From Ectocarpus siliculosus (Eukaryota; Sar; Phaeophyceae; Ectocarpales; Ectocarpaceae): a stretch of 50,722 nucleotides of DNA. Below, piece after piece: positions 22,094-34,389 of the stretch (position 1 is the first letter of the stretch; the number at the start of each line of letters is the position of its first letter). Location: contig FN649734.1 of NCBI GenBank assembly GCA_000310025.1, positions 166,855-217,576 on the forward strand. The letters run 5' to 3'. Position numbers and translations under genes: made by a program. The notes below the pieces were generated by a model. It searched no databases, was not told the origin of the DNA, and saw only the letters and a list, made by a program, of their open reading frames with translations.

Positions 22094-25000
22094 TCACAAC
22101 AGATCATCGTCGCTGAACTCCTCGGCCCGCTCCAATCCCCCCACCTCCGACTTGACCGCCCCCTCCGCTCCTATCCCCTCTACCTCTTTCATTACAACCT
22201 CTTCAACAACCCCACCCCCCATCCTCCTCACCCCCCCTTCCACTGCCTTTTCGATTCCGGGTCCCCCCAGCCCACTTTCGCCCCCCCCCTCCCCTACAAC
22301 CCCATGCGCACCCGCGGTGCCGCCCCCCATACCCTCTATCTCATCACCCAACTCCCTCCCGCTCTCGTCGGCCCCTCCCATCCCTCGGGCCCCATCTAGT
22401 TCTTCTCTCAACTCCTCCTCCTCCTCCTCTTCTTCTTCCGCAGCCAACAGCTCCCCACGCCCTAGCTTCTCTCCACCGCCTAGGTTGACAAATCGGCCAT
22501 CGGCCCATCCACGCCTCTTCTTTCTTCGCCGCCGCTCAGTGCCTGAAAAGAGAGTCAGAAACCACAAAACCAAAGAGGAGGGTGTTCTGGAATGTCAAAG
22601 TCACAGCAAGCAGCCAAGTTCGCAGTACAGCAGTCTTTAAACATGAACACGACGACGAACGGGGGGTAACCTCTACCACACTACACCACACATGACCTTT
22701 GCGAGAAATCGGTAGGAACAACGATACCGTCGCAGTGCTCTGAACGAACTGAAACCACCCAGGTTCGATCGATCCAGCTATGTCAACCCGGCCCAGGCCC
22801 GAAGCGAAGCAAGAAAAAAAAAAAGACAAAACGGGAGGCCACAAAAAGCGGTGCTTGGATTAACGATCAACCCCCCCCCCTGACCGTTGTCTCCTTACTG
22901 GGCCTGCTGAACCCCCACATTTCCAAAAAGAGACAGCCGGAACAAGAAAAAGGAAGAAAAAAACAAGTCGGAACAATGCTGCTGTGCATAAAATTATCCA
23001 CGGACAATTATCCACGGAACCCCGAACCGAACAAAACGCACCCTCTTGGCATTCGTCCTCGTCCTCACTTGCGGAATCCCCATCAGACCACCAGTCCCCC
23101 GATGTATTCGTGCACCAAGGAGACGACGCTGACGCCGAGCCGGTGACGTCATCAGTGCTAGACTCGCCCCTCGCATCCCCCCTCCTCCTCTTCCCGCCCC
23201 GTCCCTTCGAAAACGCCGCCGCCCCCGCCGCCATACGCCCTCCTGCTGCTCCATCCACAGGGCCCGCAGTATTGAGGCCGGGAGAGGACCCGAAGCCATC
23301 ATCTTCGCCGTCCGAGTCTCCGTAGATCCCGGCGTTGATGGTGATGGTGTGCCTTTTCTCCTCGGCCACGGCTGAGAAGCCTTGCTCCCTGGCTGCCGAA
23401 AAAGAACCTTCTTTGGCGGAAAAATGATTTTCCTCGGCGGCCAAAGAACTTTCCTGGGAGCCGTCCGCGCAGGCATAGCCGGAGTCATCGCTTACCCCTA
23501 TGACCAACGCACCGGGGTCTGCTGCTGCAGCTGCTGCTGCTGCCGGGGACAACGATGCAGAAGATGCTGCTGTTGCTTCCAGGTGGCCGTGTTGACTGCT
23601 GCCGCGGACCGGTACGTCCAACACGTTGCAGCCATCGGAAGAGGACCGCGAAGGAGCACGCCCGATGTCTCCTGCGTAAACAAGGACGACGATAAGGTCA
23701 GGAATGACGAGGGAGAAGCTGCTGCAAGACCTCTAACAACGTTCGCCTAGAAGCTTGACGATGATGATGGTCGAGATTTTGTCACCGGCTACAAGAATGG
23801 GGTGGAAAACCTGTCGAATGTACTCTCGACCTAAGTTTTGCAGCAAGGCAGGAGCCTTGGCTTCTAAGCCTCGCGGCCACAACCATTGCCTGATACCAGA
23901 GAGAGAAAGAGAGAGCGGTTTCAGGCACCGTTCTTTCGAAGTCTGGAAAAATCTGCCATCATCCACAACACGAAAGAAGCGGCGGAATCCCTGAAGGGTA
24001 CTTGTATCAAGACTGTAAGCGTGTGGGCGATCGCACGGCAGGTGTGCGACCGATTATTAGAAGCAACAGAGTGTATTGCCGGGGTGTGTTGTCTTGCGTA
24101 GAATCATACGGCATGCATCAAGCATAATGCGGCTGACACTCTTCCAAAGCGGCGGGTACGTGGTACGTGCTGCATACCTGTCTCCCCATCGCCCTCGCTG
24201 TCGGTGACGGCCTGATCGTGTGAACCATCTTCCCCTGAGGCGGCCCCTGCTACCTCCACGTCGTACTCGTGCAGCTGCCTCCTCCAGCTTCGAATCTGCG
24301 GGGCGCCGGTGTTGTGACAGACGTTATGCATACGTTGAACGACAACAGTTCAGTTTCGGGTGATGCAGGGATAGACAACCGGTTCCCTTTGCCCGATTGG
24401 GACGTGTCATATCGTCACGTTCAGGTGCACAATGATTGCGTCCGCATCATCATCTTCCGACATACTTCAATCGAATTTCACGTTGTATTTACTGTTTGGT
24501 TTAGTACAAAAAATCACCTGACCATCCCAGCGGCGCTTGCTCATCTTCTTCTCCTTGTTGGGAGTCTTGGGGTCTCCTCTACTCCGTTTGTTACTGTGAG
24601 GCACAGCAGTACAGATACACAAATAGCGAGAGAGACAAATCAATCAGTCCCATGGAACAATACGCTACGCAAGTATCACATGAGGTCGATGGCACAATTC
24701 AACAGGACATCGATTTCATGGTACGAATCACCTACTACAAAACAAAGAGAGAGAATACACCAATATGGCACAATCATGCACTTTTTGGTACTCCAGTACA
24801 GGAGAACAATTGTACTGTAAGGGGAGAAAAAAAACATTGGGACCGAGCGGCATGGCGAGTCGTGATACTAGTACAACACACGCGTGCCAACCCGAATAAC
24901 GCGGTGTTGGCGTTGGTGTTGGTGCTGGTGCTGACCGTCGATCATTTATTCCTTCAAGAGGACTCCAATCCAAAGGGTAGGGTAAGGTAAGATTAACAAC

Positions 25001-28000
25001 GGTACAGTAGTGCTCACGAATATATCTCGAAAACAGTAGCAATCAGCAAGTAGCTGACGATGGTATTCTGCTACTGTACAGTAGGTTCATACAAAGGAAC
25101 TGGAGAGAGATACAGCCAACGGGACCTATTGAATGGAAAGGTGAAGACAGATTGGTCTCGTGCTGATAAAAAAAAACGCGTTGATACTGGAAAAATACCG
25201 AGCAGTTATTGGAAAATAATAGGTGTTGTTACCCACAAGGGAGACCGAAAACGATGACATCATGGCAAGCACCATGACAAGATCGATGACAAGAACATAA
25301 AGATGGCGACGACCATAACAAAGCAAGCACCATCACGAAAACGAGAACGAGAACAAGAACGAGAACGAGAACGAGAATGATGACAAGAGTGGGGGTCGAT
25401 TGATTTATACTGCTAGTCTTACCGTGGGACCGCGGCCAGGTAGCGGTCGTACCCCGAAGTGTTCTTGCCGAAATCTATCTGCTTCTGGCGCTGAGCTATT
25501 CGATGGGGGTCTTCCTCACGGTCGCTGGCGAACTTCAGGGCTGATCAAAACCGACCACGGCATTATCAACAACAGCAGCAGCAGCAGCAGCAGCAGCAGA
25601 GGAAGAGGGGACAAGACGGAAGAAGGCAGGATGAAGTCAGCAAACATACACACGATGCGTCAGGCAAAAAACAGCAGCCACTCCTAGTGCCACCGGCGGC
25701 CGGAGAGTAAGCACACGACCTTCTGTAGACGTTTGTTTATGTCTGCTGCACATACATGACTGACTGTGGAGTTAAACGAACAATGGAGCCTCCCTCCGTT
25801 ACAAAAAACTGACCGCGGATATCCTTGGCGCGCACGGTGGCGACGGCAGCACTGCCGCAAGGCCAACGAGAGACGTTGGATTCTACTTGCACTTCCGAAC
25901 ATCTCTCTCCAACGAAACCGAACAGACTCGAAGCACCGCACATGTGGCTTCAGCATTGCCACACCCGGCGTTGCCAAGCCCGGGAGAGTAGGCGAGTAGT
26001 CCGGAAGCTGCTGCTTCTCTTAGTCATTTGACCATCGACCACGCACGTCTTACGAGACGGAGCACGGATAACATACTAACAGGGAGGAGGGGGGGGGGGG
26101 GGGACAAAGCGCCCCATCATCAGCGTGTACTAGATACTACAGATACCAAGGCAAGACGACGCACCTTCGCCCTGGCCCCCGCCTTCCGCTTCGAAGTCGG
26201 GCTTCTTCCCGAGTAAGTGCCTAGGAAGCTCCTTCACCTCCTCCTCCGTCGCCTCCTCCGTTTGCTGAGGTTGCGGGGCGTGCAGCTGCTCGTCCTTCTC
26301 TCGTCGCTGCTGCTGCCGGCGCCGCGGCGGAGGGGGTTCCGCCGCCGCTTGCCACCCCCCGCGATTCTGCGCACCGGGGCCCCTTCCGCCGCCCCGCGAC
26401 AAGACGGTGTTGCTGGTGTCTCCTGGATTCGTACCGGCTCCCTTGCCGGCGTCGGAGGAGAAAGAGCGGTTCTCTTCCCTCGGGGACAGTGATGATGACG
26501 CCATCGTCATGGATGGTGACGTCATCGTTAACGATCGCGGCGTCATCCTCATCGATGGTGACACCATCGTCATCGATGGTGACGTCATCGTCATCGATGA
26601 CGACGTCATCGCTTCCCTCCCGTCGTCCCGAACGGCGGCATTTGTTCTTCTTGCGCGGGGTGATGCCTGGTGCCCTTGTCCGTTGTCCTTGCTGCGAGAA
26701 GGGGGCCCTTGTCTACCACCCCTTCCAGAAGAATTACCCGAAGCTTTACCCCATGAGTAGGCGGCCTTCAAGTCTTGCGAGGTTGGGACAGGGCGAGAAG
26801 ATTCCGGGTTTCGATCTCGAGGCGATGGGTCGCCCGTCGGATCACGGAATGATCTCCCATCACGACATGATCTCCCGTCGCGAGATGGCATCCCATCGCG
26901 AGATGATCTCCCATCGCGAGAAGATCTCTCATCGCGAGAGGATCTCTCATCACGAGATGGCTTCCCATCACCAGAAGACCTCCCATCAAGAGGCAATCTG
27001 GGATCACGAGATGATGTCCCATCGTGAGATGACATCCCATCGCGAGAAGATGTCCCATCACGAGATGGTCTCCCGTCACGAGATAGCATCCCATCGCGAG
27101 AAGATCTCCCATCGCGAGGCGGTCTGGGATCACGAGATGACATCCCATCACGAGATGACATCCCGTGGCGAGAAGATCTCCCATCACGAGGCAGTCTGGG
27201 ATCACGAGATGATATCCCATCACGAGATGACATCCCGTCGCGAGACGATCTCCCATTACGGGATGGTCTCTCATCACGAGATGACATGCCATCGCGAGAA
27301 GATCTCCCATCACCAGACGACCTCCCGCGGTCGTCCTCGCTCCGGAAGAACGACGACTTCCTCCCGTCACAACCGGGAGAAACAAACGCCGATCTTGATC
27401 TTGATGTTGATCTCGGTCTCTTCGTGTCGCCGGCACGGTCGCCGCCCGTACGCAGGCGCTTGCTGCCGCTGACTGCACCATTGCCACCCCTGCCCCCACC
27501 ACCCGCAGGCCCCCGTTCGCTCGTCCTCGCGCCCTCTCCTCGACTCCTTGGTCGCTCTCTGCCTCCTGTCCGACCTCTCTCGCCATCACTTTGACCACCA
27601 TCCCTGCTCCGGCCGTGCTTCACGTCGGGGACAGACAACGATGATCCATCCCGGGAGAGCCTAACGACCACAGGAGGGTGCCGATCCGCAGACCGCCCGC
27701 GATCGCTGCGCGCAGGCCCTGACCTTTCATGTGCTGTGTTTGTGGAGGGGTGGGAGTCCCGGCAGTGGCGGTCGAAGACCTTCCAACGGTCGTCTCTCTT
27801 TGCGCGGTCGAGGGCAGCAGCAGTGGAATACTGCTCCCGCGAAGCATCTCCTTGGCTGCGCGCAGCGGAGGTGGAGGAAAGATCCCCCGAGAGGTCCGCA
27901 AACCGGCCTGTTCTGGAGGACGACGACCGTTCTGCGAACCGGCCCTGGGGTGCCGAAGAACGGTCCCGCGCAGAGCGATCCGCGGAACGGTCGGAGCGGC

Positions 28001-28743
28001 CGGAACTCTGACGGCGCATGTTGCGGTCGCCGCCGCCACACCTCTCCTGGTCCCGCCTATCATCCCTCCGTGAATGGCGCTCCTCTGCGCTTGTACCACT
28101 GTCGCCACCGCGGCTGCCGCTTGCGTTGCTGCTCATGGGACGGCGGTGAGGTTCCTGAGAAGTAGGCCTACGCCCCCCGGCGCCGCACCCCACCGACAAG
28201 GCCGTGGCGCCACCGCCGCCGCCATCACGGCTGTCGTCTCTCTCTCCTCGACCTCTCTCCGCCTTTGCCCGCCCATCGCGGCTGGCGCCAACGTCTCTGC
28301 CGGCAGCCCCCCCTCCTCTGATTCTCGGTGGTCCATCGCCGCGGGAGCGTCCATCCCTTGTTCTTCCCGGACCCACACGGGTCTCTCGTTGGGCGGCCAC
28401 GGTCCTGTCCCTGTTACCTGCGGCGGCCACTCCCTTCTCCTGGGCAGCAGCGACAACGACAACTTCTCCATCCTGCCCCTGATTTTTCTCCCTGTCGCGG
28501 TCTTGCGGCAGCCCGCTGGAGCTGAACCCAGACGGCTGCTTCCGGGAAAAGGGAGCGTTCTCGCCCCCCACCCCCTCCCGGCCTCCGCCGTTGTTACCCC
28601 TGCCCCCCCTCCTTTCTCGTGTATCCCTGTCGCTCGGAACATGTCGCTGTTGCCGATCCCGACTACCTTGCCGATTGCCACGACTACCATATGACGGTGC
28701 CGCCTCTTGGAACTTCCCCGCAGATGCAAAGTTACCACTTTCC
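22094..28743 (-). CDS. SLBP: Histone stem-loop-binding protein with giant N-terminal extension
   Basis: SLBP binds the stem-loop at the 3' end of replication-dependent histone mRNAs and directs their processing, export and translation. Seven exons join in phase: 28743-26165, 25906-25814, 25540-25423, 24593-24518, 24295-24178, 23671-23042 and 22542-22094, about 1,350 codons with stop at 22094. The RNA-binding domain spans exons 3-5. Exon 3 has [19 protein letters not shown] and AVPR, exon 4 has DPKTPNK (TPNK is the family hallmark) and SKRRWDGQ, and exon 5 has [12 protein letters not shown]. The first listed exon is an Arg/Ser/Gly/Asp-rich disordered region with SRDG repeats. The last two are acidic and Gly/Glu-rich, with [10 protein letters not shown] and [10 protein letters not shown] likely nuclear signals. 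Human SLBP has about 270 residues, so this is roughly five times longer. No ATG opens the first exon; a polypyrimidine tract and TAG acceptor at 28744 imply an upstream exon not found here. Confidence 0.9.
26820..27325 (-). repeat. Coding minisatellite of about 18-bp units (SRDG repeats in SLBP)
   Basis: On the minus strand, units like GATGGGATGTCATCTCGT recur about 25 times and encode hexapeptides such as [12 protein letters not shown] or PSRDGR. Unit lengths stay multiples of three, keeping the frame open. They resemble RS-type phosphorylatable disordered repeats. Unit number is likely variable between individuals. Confidence 0.88.
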
Positions 28744-29311
28744 CTACCGTACCGTATCGCGAAAGACGCAAAGGGTGGGGGTGGGGGGGGTGGGGTGATT
28801 ATATCATGATGTCGGGAAAACGTGCCAGGGGGGAGGGTTATCCTAACCGTTATCCTATGGGGTGGGAGCGCCAAAACACCTCGCCATATTTCCGGGGTCG
28901 GCTTCAACTCGGCTTGTCACCCCAATATATACCAGGGCGCCATATGTAGCTAGTCTGGTGTTCTGATGGAATCCTATAATAGCATGTCAACCATGTGCAC
29001 CATTGACATCCTACCTTGTATCTTGAGTGCATCACAGCCTCTTGACCGGAGCGAAAAAAAACGCAGGAGGTGATACTACGCGAGAGGTGGGTTGTACAAG
29101 AGGTTGAGCCTAAATACTTTTCGAGATGCAAAGCACCGGTGCTACATATACATTTCAACACGTACAAGACGTTGAGCCTGAACAATTCGAGGTGAAAGCA
29201 CCGGTTGGTATAAAACGTATTTAGCCTCAACACACCGAGGCAGGGCTGTGGTCCCGCCCTCTATTAGATAAAATTGGACCATTATGGTATCATCTAATAC
29301 CCTCCCCCCAC

Positions 29312-29675
29312 CCCCAAGACCATGTTCATGTAGTCGCGGAATGTCGGCTGTACAATAAGGAGAGGGAAGTGTACATGACTGAGAAGGCAAAAATACAACG
29401 GAGGTGCAGGGAGATGTTCGAGGCATGGAATAGAGAGGAGAGGACGGTAGCTGTACTGGGGAGTAGGCAGTGGTTCGAAAAGGCGGGAAGGGATATCGAT
29501 AGGATAGACAGACTAGGGAAGACATTTTTGAGCCACCTTTGGCAAAGTAGGAAGGAACAATTGACCATCGGTGATCGGTCCTGTGGGAACAATGCTTCGT
29601 CCTCTCGAGGACGCGTGGTCAATGGTCCAACCGCTAAGGCATGCAAAACATAAGAGTACGCCCCCCACCCCCAAA
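29312..29675 (+). mobile_element. 5'-truncated LINE-type non-LTR retrotransposon fragment
   Basis: From 29312 the plus strand reads as the end of a non-LTR reverse-transcriptase protein: DHVHVVAECRLYNKEREVY matches the H...C segment of the C-terminal zinc-knuckle region of LINE proteins. About 70 basic residues follow (RCREMFEAWNREERT, RIDRLGKTFLSHLW). The sequence then enters GTGGTCAATGGTCCAACCGC, GGCATGCA and a C-run, the tail shared with other repeats in the window. Catalytic domains are missing, as expected for 5' truncation. Confidence 0.68.
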
Positions 29676-29679
29676 CAAG

Positions 29680-30737
29680 TATTATACCAACTGCATACAC
29701 GCCGCCTGAACGCATAAACACATGAGAGAGCCAACCCGGCTTTGGGAAAGGGAAGGAAAGCAAAGGGGATGATGCGAACACGACGCGGCGGATAGATTGA
29801 TCAAATTTTTCGAGCGTTCCCACCATCTTCGCACCACCGCGATGCCCATCGTACAAAGTATGTATGTGTAAATCGGTACATGCCACGCATGTAATGTTTT
29901 TCTCTCACCCGTGAGGGAAGTCGTCTTGACGTCTTGCACACACCCCGCCCTGCCCGCTGTCAATTTGGCCGCTCCTGCGCAGCAGAGGGGAGAAAAGCAG
30001 GATTAGCGGATAGACATGGCAGGCGTAAAAAGGAAAACCAACTAACTGAAAATGCAGAAATATTTGTGTCGCCTCATCTTTAGTCTGGGCACCAGGCTAG
30101 AGTATGTTTCGACGCACCATACCTGGAGAAAAAAAGAGAGAAAAAGGTATCCGAGAAGTCAAGGCAGAAATAGTCGTGAGAAGCCATGAGATAGATATTC
30201 GTGGGAAGTCATGCACTACTCGGGGTGTGGCAGGGGTGGAGGTGCTGACTGTTGTACTAACACGTCAAATATCAAATATCAGTATTGTATGCATAGCCTT
30301 GGCGAGGGTGCCTACTACGTATTAGTATGCATAACATTGGTTTCTTGTGTTTTGGTACGGGGTGGGGGTGGGGATTAGGGACAGGGATACAAAACCAAAT
30401 CGGACCGACTTCGCGAGGACTTTGCTGCTGTGTATGAATCTATCAAGTAAACAGGAGGTTTTGCCTCTCTACTTCATAGATGCATACTAGAATCCTCGCC
30501 AAGTTTTCAACATTTGAGTACTCCGCAGCAGCAACATTGTGGAAAGAATCACAATCCGGCAGGGCTTCCCCCAGTAGCCTTGGCATTGTGGGCAGGCTAT
30601 GTTGTAAGGGATAGGGAAGTAGGGTGTGCGTCCCCCCTCCCTGTTCTATTTCCCAAGATTACTGTACTAAAATAACCGGGCGAAGTCGGTCCGCTTCCCC
30701 TCTGGGGGGGATGGTATCCTCTGTCATATAGCACGGG
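29680..30737. other. Intergenic region with a short inverted repeat
   Basis: No coding frame is supported. CGGACCGACTTCGC at about 30398-30411 is matched in inverse at about 30683-30696, and could be the remains of a terminal inverted-repeat element of about 300 bp. Confidence 0.45.
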
Positions 30738-30740
30738 GTA

Positions 30741-30870
30741 CCGTAGGTTGCATAAGATATCATACCCCCTGGACCGATTTTCAAAGCTCGGTTACTCCAC
30801 GACGAAAGAGGGTGCCGAATTGAAGCACGCGTTTTCGGAAAGCTCTCTACGAGACGGTTTCCAACGACGC
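30741..30870 (+). mobile_element. One-armed copy of TA-flanked MITE family
   Basis: Begins TA-CCGTAG and shares ATACCCCCTGGACCGATTTTC, AAAGCTCGGTTACTCCACGACGA and TTTTCGGAAAGCTCTC with the inverse strand of the element at 32323-32533. The opposite terminal repeat is not present. Confidence 0.68.
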
Positions 30871-31169
30871 CATTTTCGGCGTCATCACTGCTTTCCTGTG
30901 CCTGTGGTAAGACTAAAACCTGCAACCCCCTCCCTGTCGTGCAAAAAGCGCGGTAAATATTTTCGGAGGAGACAACGCATCATCATCATTTATGAACAAA
31001 ACAGAGGAGAGGAAACAAAACCTGCTGCTGTAAAGGGCATGGACCCAAGCTAACAAGAGGAGCGTCCGGTAGAAGCAGCGATAGGCCTCTAACCCCTCCA
31101 ACCTCTCGCTCGTATCTACATACGGCGGTATGTAGTATTTCTCGGGAGAGGCGAGGGAGACCACCCGAA

Positions 31170-32310
31170 CAAAGGGTGATCGAGTTCAAAATTTCAAAAA
31201 AAAACTCTCCCACTCGCTTCATCTGTCGATGCAGGCGGTTATTGTCACCGCTCGCAACCGGGGTGGTGTGTCTTGGGTGAGAGGTTTGCGGCCGCTGTTC
31301 TTCTCCTGCCGCTGCTGCTACGTGCTATCACAACTGCTGCAAGGCCCCGTGTGCATACAAACGGGGTGCGAATCACGCTCACCGCACTGCCATAAAGCTG
31401 CCGTTTGGGTTATGGATCCGGCAGTGCAAGAGCGGTGGAGGAAAACACAGCCAAAGAGAGACATGCAGCGGCGTCTAGTCCGGCGCGCAACGTAGTGCTT
31501 TACCTATAGACCAAAACCAGAACCTCCCTTCCGTCTGAGTCCAACCAACTGCTGTTCTCTTCTGTGTTCGGTGTGCGTGTGCGTGCTGCAAGAGTCGAAA
31601 AAACACCAGAGGACGTAGGGACCAACCACCTCTCTTGTCCAAACACACCGACATCGTGAGCACACTTCGCGGAACTATACACACTGTGACACGAGTCGGG
31701 CGAAGGGCGGGGATAGGAAAGACTCACATGTTGTTGGGACTCATGTCCAACAGAATCTCTCTTTCTGTCTGCTCTCCAGCACCAGCTGGCTTGTTGCCCT
31801 TTTGCCTCATCAATAGCGAGTAGCGAGTGCATTTGACGGAACCCCTTCTACAACCCCCCCCATCTTTCCACCATAGTTTTTTTAATATTCGCGATCCCGC
31901 CGCATGCCATTTTGGACCTCTTGAAACACATCAACTTCACCTTTGCAAGACTTGAACACATCCTCTTGGACTATGGTGTTGTCTCGAACAGGCCTTCAGT
32001 AGTCTAATTGTATGTCTGTCTGGGAATAATCCTGTGGGAGCGAGTGGATGCACACACAAGATGCAGCAGCAGCTAAGGGGGACTGGGGGAAACAACACTG
32101 CGGTCACAGACTTCAAGTTTGTCCGCCGCACAGCATGTGAGAGAAGCCGAACACTGCCCTCTCCAACAGAGGGACCCAACACCCAATAGGGACGATGGTC
32201 TACGATTCACCATACGATTAGGAGGATGGTTTGAGGGAGCAATGTCTTTGTCCAGGCGGCCCCATGCTTGTCGATACCGCCTGTCTGTATCACTCTCGCC
32301 GTCGTAACGA
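31170..32310. other. Region without a supported gene
   Basis: Open frames here are short and compositionally unconvincing. No repeat family member was recognised. Confidence 0.4.
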
Positions 32311-32322
32311 CTCATGTAGCTA

Positions 32323-32533
32323 CCGTGTACGACACAGGATAACACACCCCCTGGAACGATTTTCAAAAGCTTGATTTCTCAACAGCAGAGAGAGTTACAG
32401 AGGCGGCGTTGAGAAGCCTTCTCGTCGAGAGCTTTCCGAAAATGCAACGTTTCGTTTATGCATGTTCTTCGTCGTGGTGTAATCGAGCTTTGAAAATCGG
32501 TCCAGGGTGTGTGTTATCTTGTGTCGTATACGG
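32323..32533 (+). mobile_element. MITE with long terminal inverted repeats and TA target sites
   Basis: A 211-bp element. The left end CCGTGTACGACACAGGATAA and the reverse complement of the right end, CCGTATACGACACAAGATAA, are near-identical, and the match continues for about 45 bp through CCCTGGAMCGATTTTCAAA. It is bordered by TA at 32321-32322 and 32534-32535, the target duplication typical of Tc1/mariner-type elements. Non-coding. Confidence 0.85.
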
Positions 32534-32649
32534 TATCTCCGTTGAAACGTGTTGTGCATGTGAGATGCATCGGAAGTCTGCATCGGATGATCGACGGTCG
32601 GGCGCCATTAGAACTGATTACAACTGGGTGCATACGTCCTCGTCTCCCG

Positions 32650-33693
32650 TTATTTGTTATTTCCGTGCGGTTCCATGCACATGTTCCCTGATCGTGTCAT
32701 CCGTCTCCGGTTTTTATAACATCTTTCTACATAGGTTCTTGGCTTGTGTGATGATCGATCGATTGATAGTCTGCATGTGCCTTCACTCCAAGCTGCTTGT
32801 ACGTCAATGGCGTTCATCAATGCCATGCCCCAAGAGTATGTTTGGTGGAAAATAAGACAAACTCCCTGATGGAGCCTCCAACAGCGGTCATGAGCGTTTC
32901 CTGCGTCCGTCTCGCGAATAATAACAGTTGCCGCCATACAACACCCTCACCTGTTTGGCGTGTAGCTCGATAAATATTGGCTTCCTCGAGCCGAACATAC
33001 ACGCTTATAATTACAAGCAGGCATCCGCAAATGATAATCAGGACTCTTGTTCTTATTTCTACGCCGAGGGCCCCATACAGAGGACACAGACCGGTTGATC
33101 GACACCTGAGAGCAGCGAGTTAAATTGTTTGGAAATAATAATAATAATATTTAACCAACCTCGGAAAGTTCGTTCAACAGGAATTCTGGAACCAGCACAC
33201 AGCGACTTCCGAGATCACCATAATAGCGTACGTAGAAGTACAGGCGCCCCATCGCCTTAAAAAAGAATGCATCATGAGCAACACAGGTCCGCGAAGGTCA
33301 TATTACCCGCGCGCGTCCTCCCCGCTCTACTATTATAACGTCCGTCGTGTATTGCTACACGACTGATGGGCGGACCTTCCCCCTACCAAGCCCTAGCACC
33401 GCATCCGGATCTCCACTGTACCAGTCCAACGGCGGATTCATGCTGCACCTTAGTTTGTCAAGCTCAAAATGCATACGGCAGCTGTAGAGTTGGCGGGTAG
33501 GCTGCTGAGACTGCCTATGGATCAGCCCACCAAAACCAACCCCTGCCTAGCCTAACGAGTACTCCAAGCTGCAGTAACGAACTGTCAAGAGAAGGGGCGT
33601 AGACGCTTGAATGCGAACGCCGTCCGGAATCTCCATGCCGTGAATCTCATCGTCATCCGGGTTCATGCTATCGTTTTCGTCCAGAAGGCTAAG
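32650..33693 (-). CDS. 3' part of an unidentified membrane protein gene
   Basis: Five exons join without phase conflict: 33693-33557 (LDENDSMNPDDDEIHGMEIP), 33481-33376 (CRMHFELDKLRCSMNPPLDW), 33255-33156 (MGRLYFYVRYYGDLGSRC), 33058-32951 and 32900-32650 with a stop. The fourth exon encodes a transmembrane helix (LIIICGCLLVIISVYVRL) followed by EEANIYRATRQTG. The protein thus has an acidic, Cys-containing region, one helix near the C-terminus and a short Arg-rich tail. Some donors are weak (GTTAGG, GTTAAA), but the unbroken phase chain supports the model. No family was recognised. The 5' end is upstream, possibly in 33700-34905. Confidence 0.55.
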
Positions 33694-33699
33694 CTAGTC

Positions 33700-34080
33700 A
33701 TTCTGGCGGGGTTGTGTGAGCGAGAAGACTAACGTCGCAGCGAGAAGTTCAGTATTGCAAACACCACAGCAAGAAATGTTGCGGTCGACAAAAAAGTGAT
33801 GATCACCAACAGCAGCAGCAGCAGCAGCAGCAGCTTTGGTGACATCAAACTTGCAATCATTGTCTTCGTCGCTGGAACCACCGTCCGCCATACTCTCCCC
33901 GCTGTTTTCCCCCTCCCTCCGGCCCCCACGCCAAGTCGATGGCCTCTCAGTGTCCGTTCGTGAGGCCATTACCCGCGATGATGACATGCTTGTTTGATCG
34001 TCTCGAAATAGTGACACTCTGGCATTCAAAGTTTTGAAGTTGGTCCAACTCCGGTAATATCCCCAGCGGTAAATGCATGC
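33700..34080 (-). CDS. Probable upstream exon of the 32650-33693 gene
   Basis: A minus-strand open segment includes GYYRSWTNFKTLNARVSLF, MSSSRVMASRTDTERPSTW and DGGSSDEDNDCKFDV, then a CAG repeat (33809-33832) read as eight Ala, and HHFFVDRN. In a second frame the same repeat gives [15 protein letters not shown], a perfect membrane helix, so the true frame across the repeat is uncertain. A GTGGTG or GTTTGC donor near 33760 would connect in phase 0 to the next exon. Confidence 0.4.
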
Positions 34081-34389
34081 CCCCCCCCCTTGCATGCAGA
34101 AGCGCGGTCATGCACACACAAGGATGGGCACGCCGTACAAACGTGTGCCTACCCCCCCTCCGTACGCATGAGTAGAATTATTCCTGAGCCCCCCCCCCCC
34201 CCCCCCCCTCGCGCCCTTGATCTACAACTGTTGGGGTCACCTCCCCACCTCCCTGCGTTGTTATCTTGCAACCACCGCATAGTGGGGCTCCATTTTTTTC
34301 ATTTATGTGCATTCCCACACCATGTAGGAGGTGTTCTTGTTCTTAGCACCACATCAGAATTGAACACGTGTCCTTATTGCCGCGTTCTT

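Noticed and set aside
26489-27472. Long plus-strand frame of H-E-M-x-S repeats opposite the SLBP exon
   Set aside because: It is the antisense shadow of the 18-bp coding minisatellite, whose minus strand joins in phase to the SLBP RNA-binding exons.
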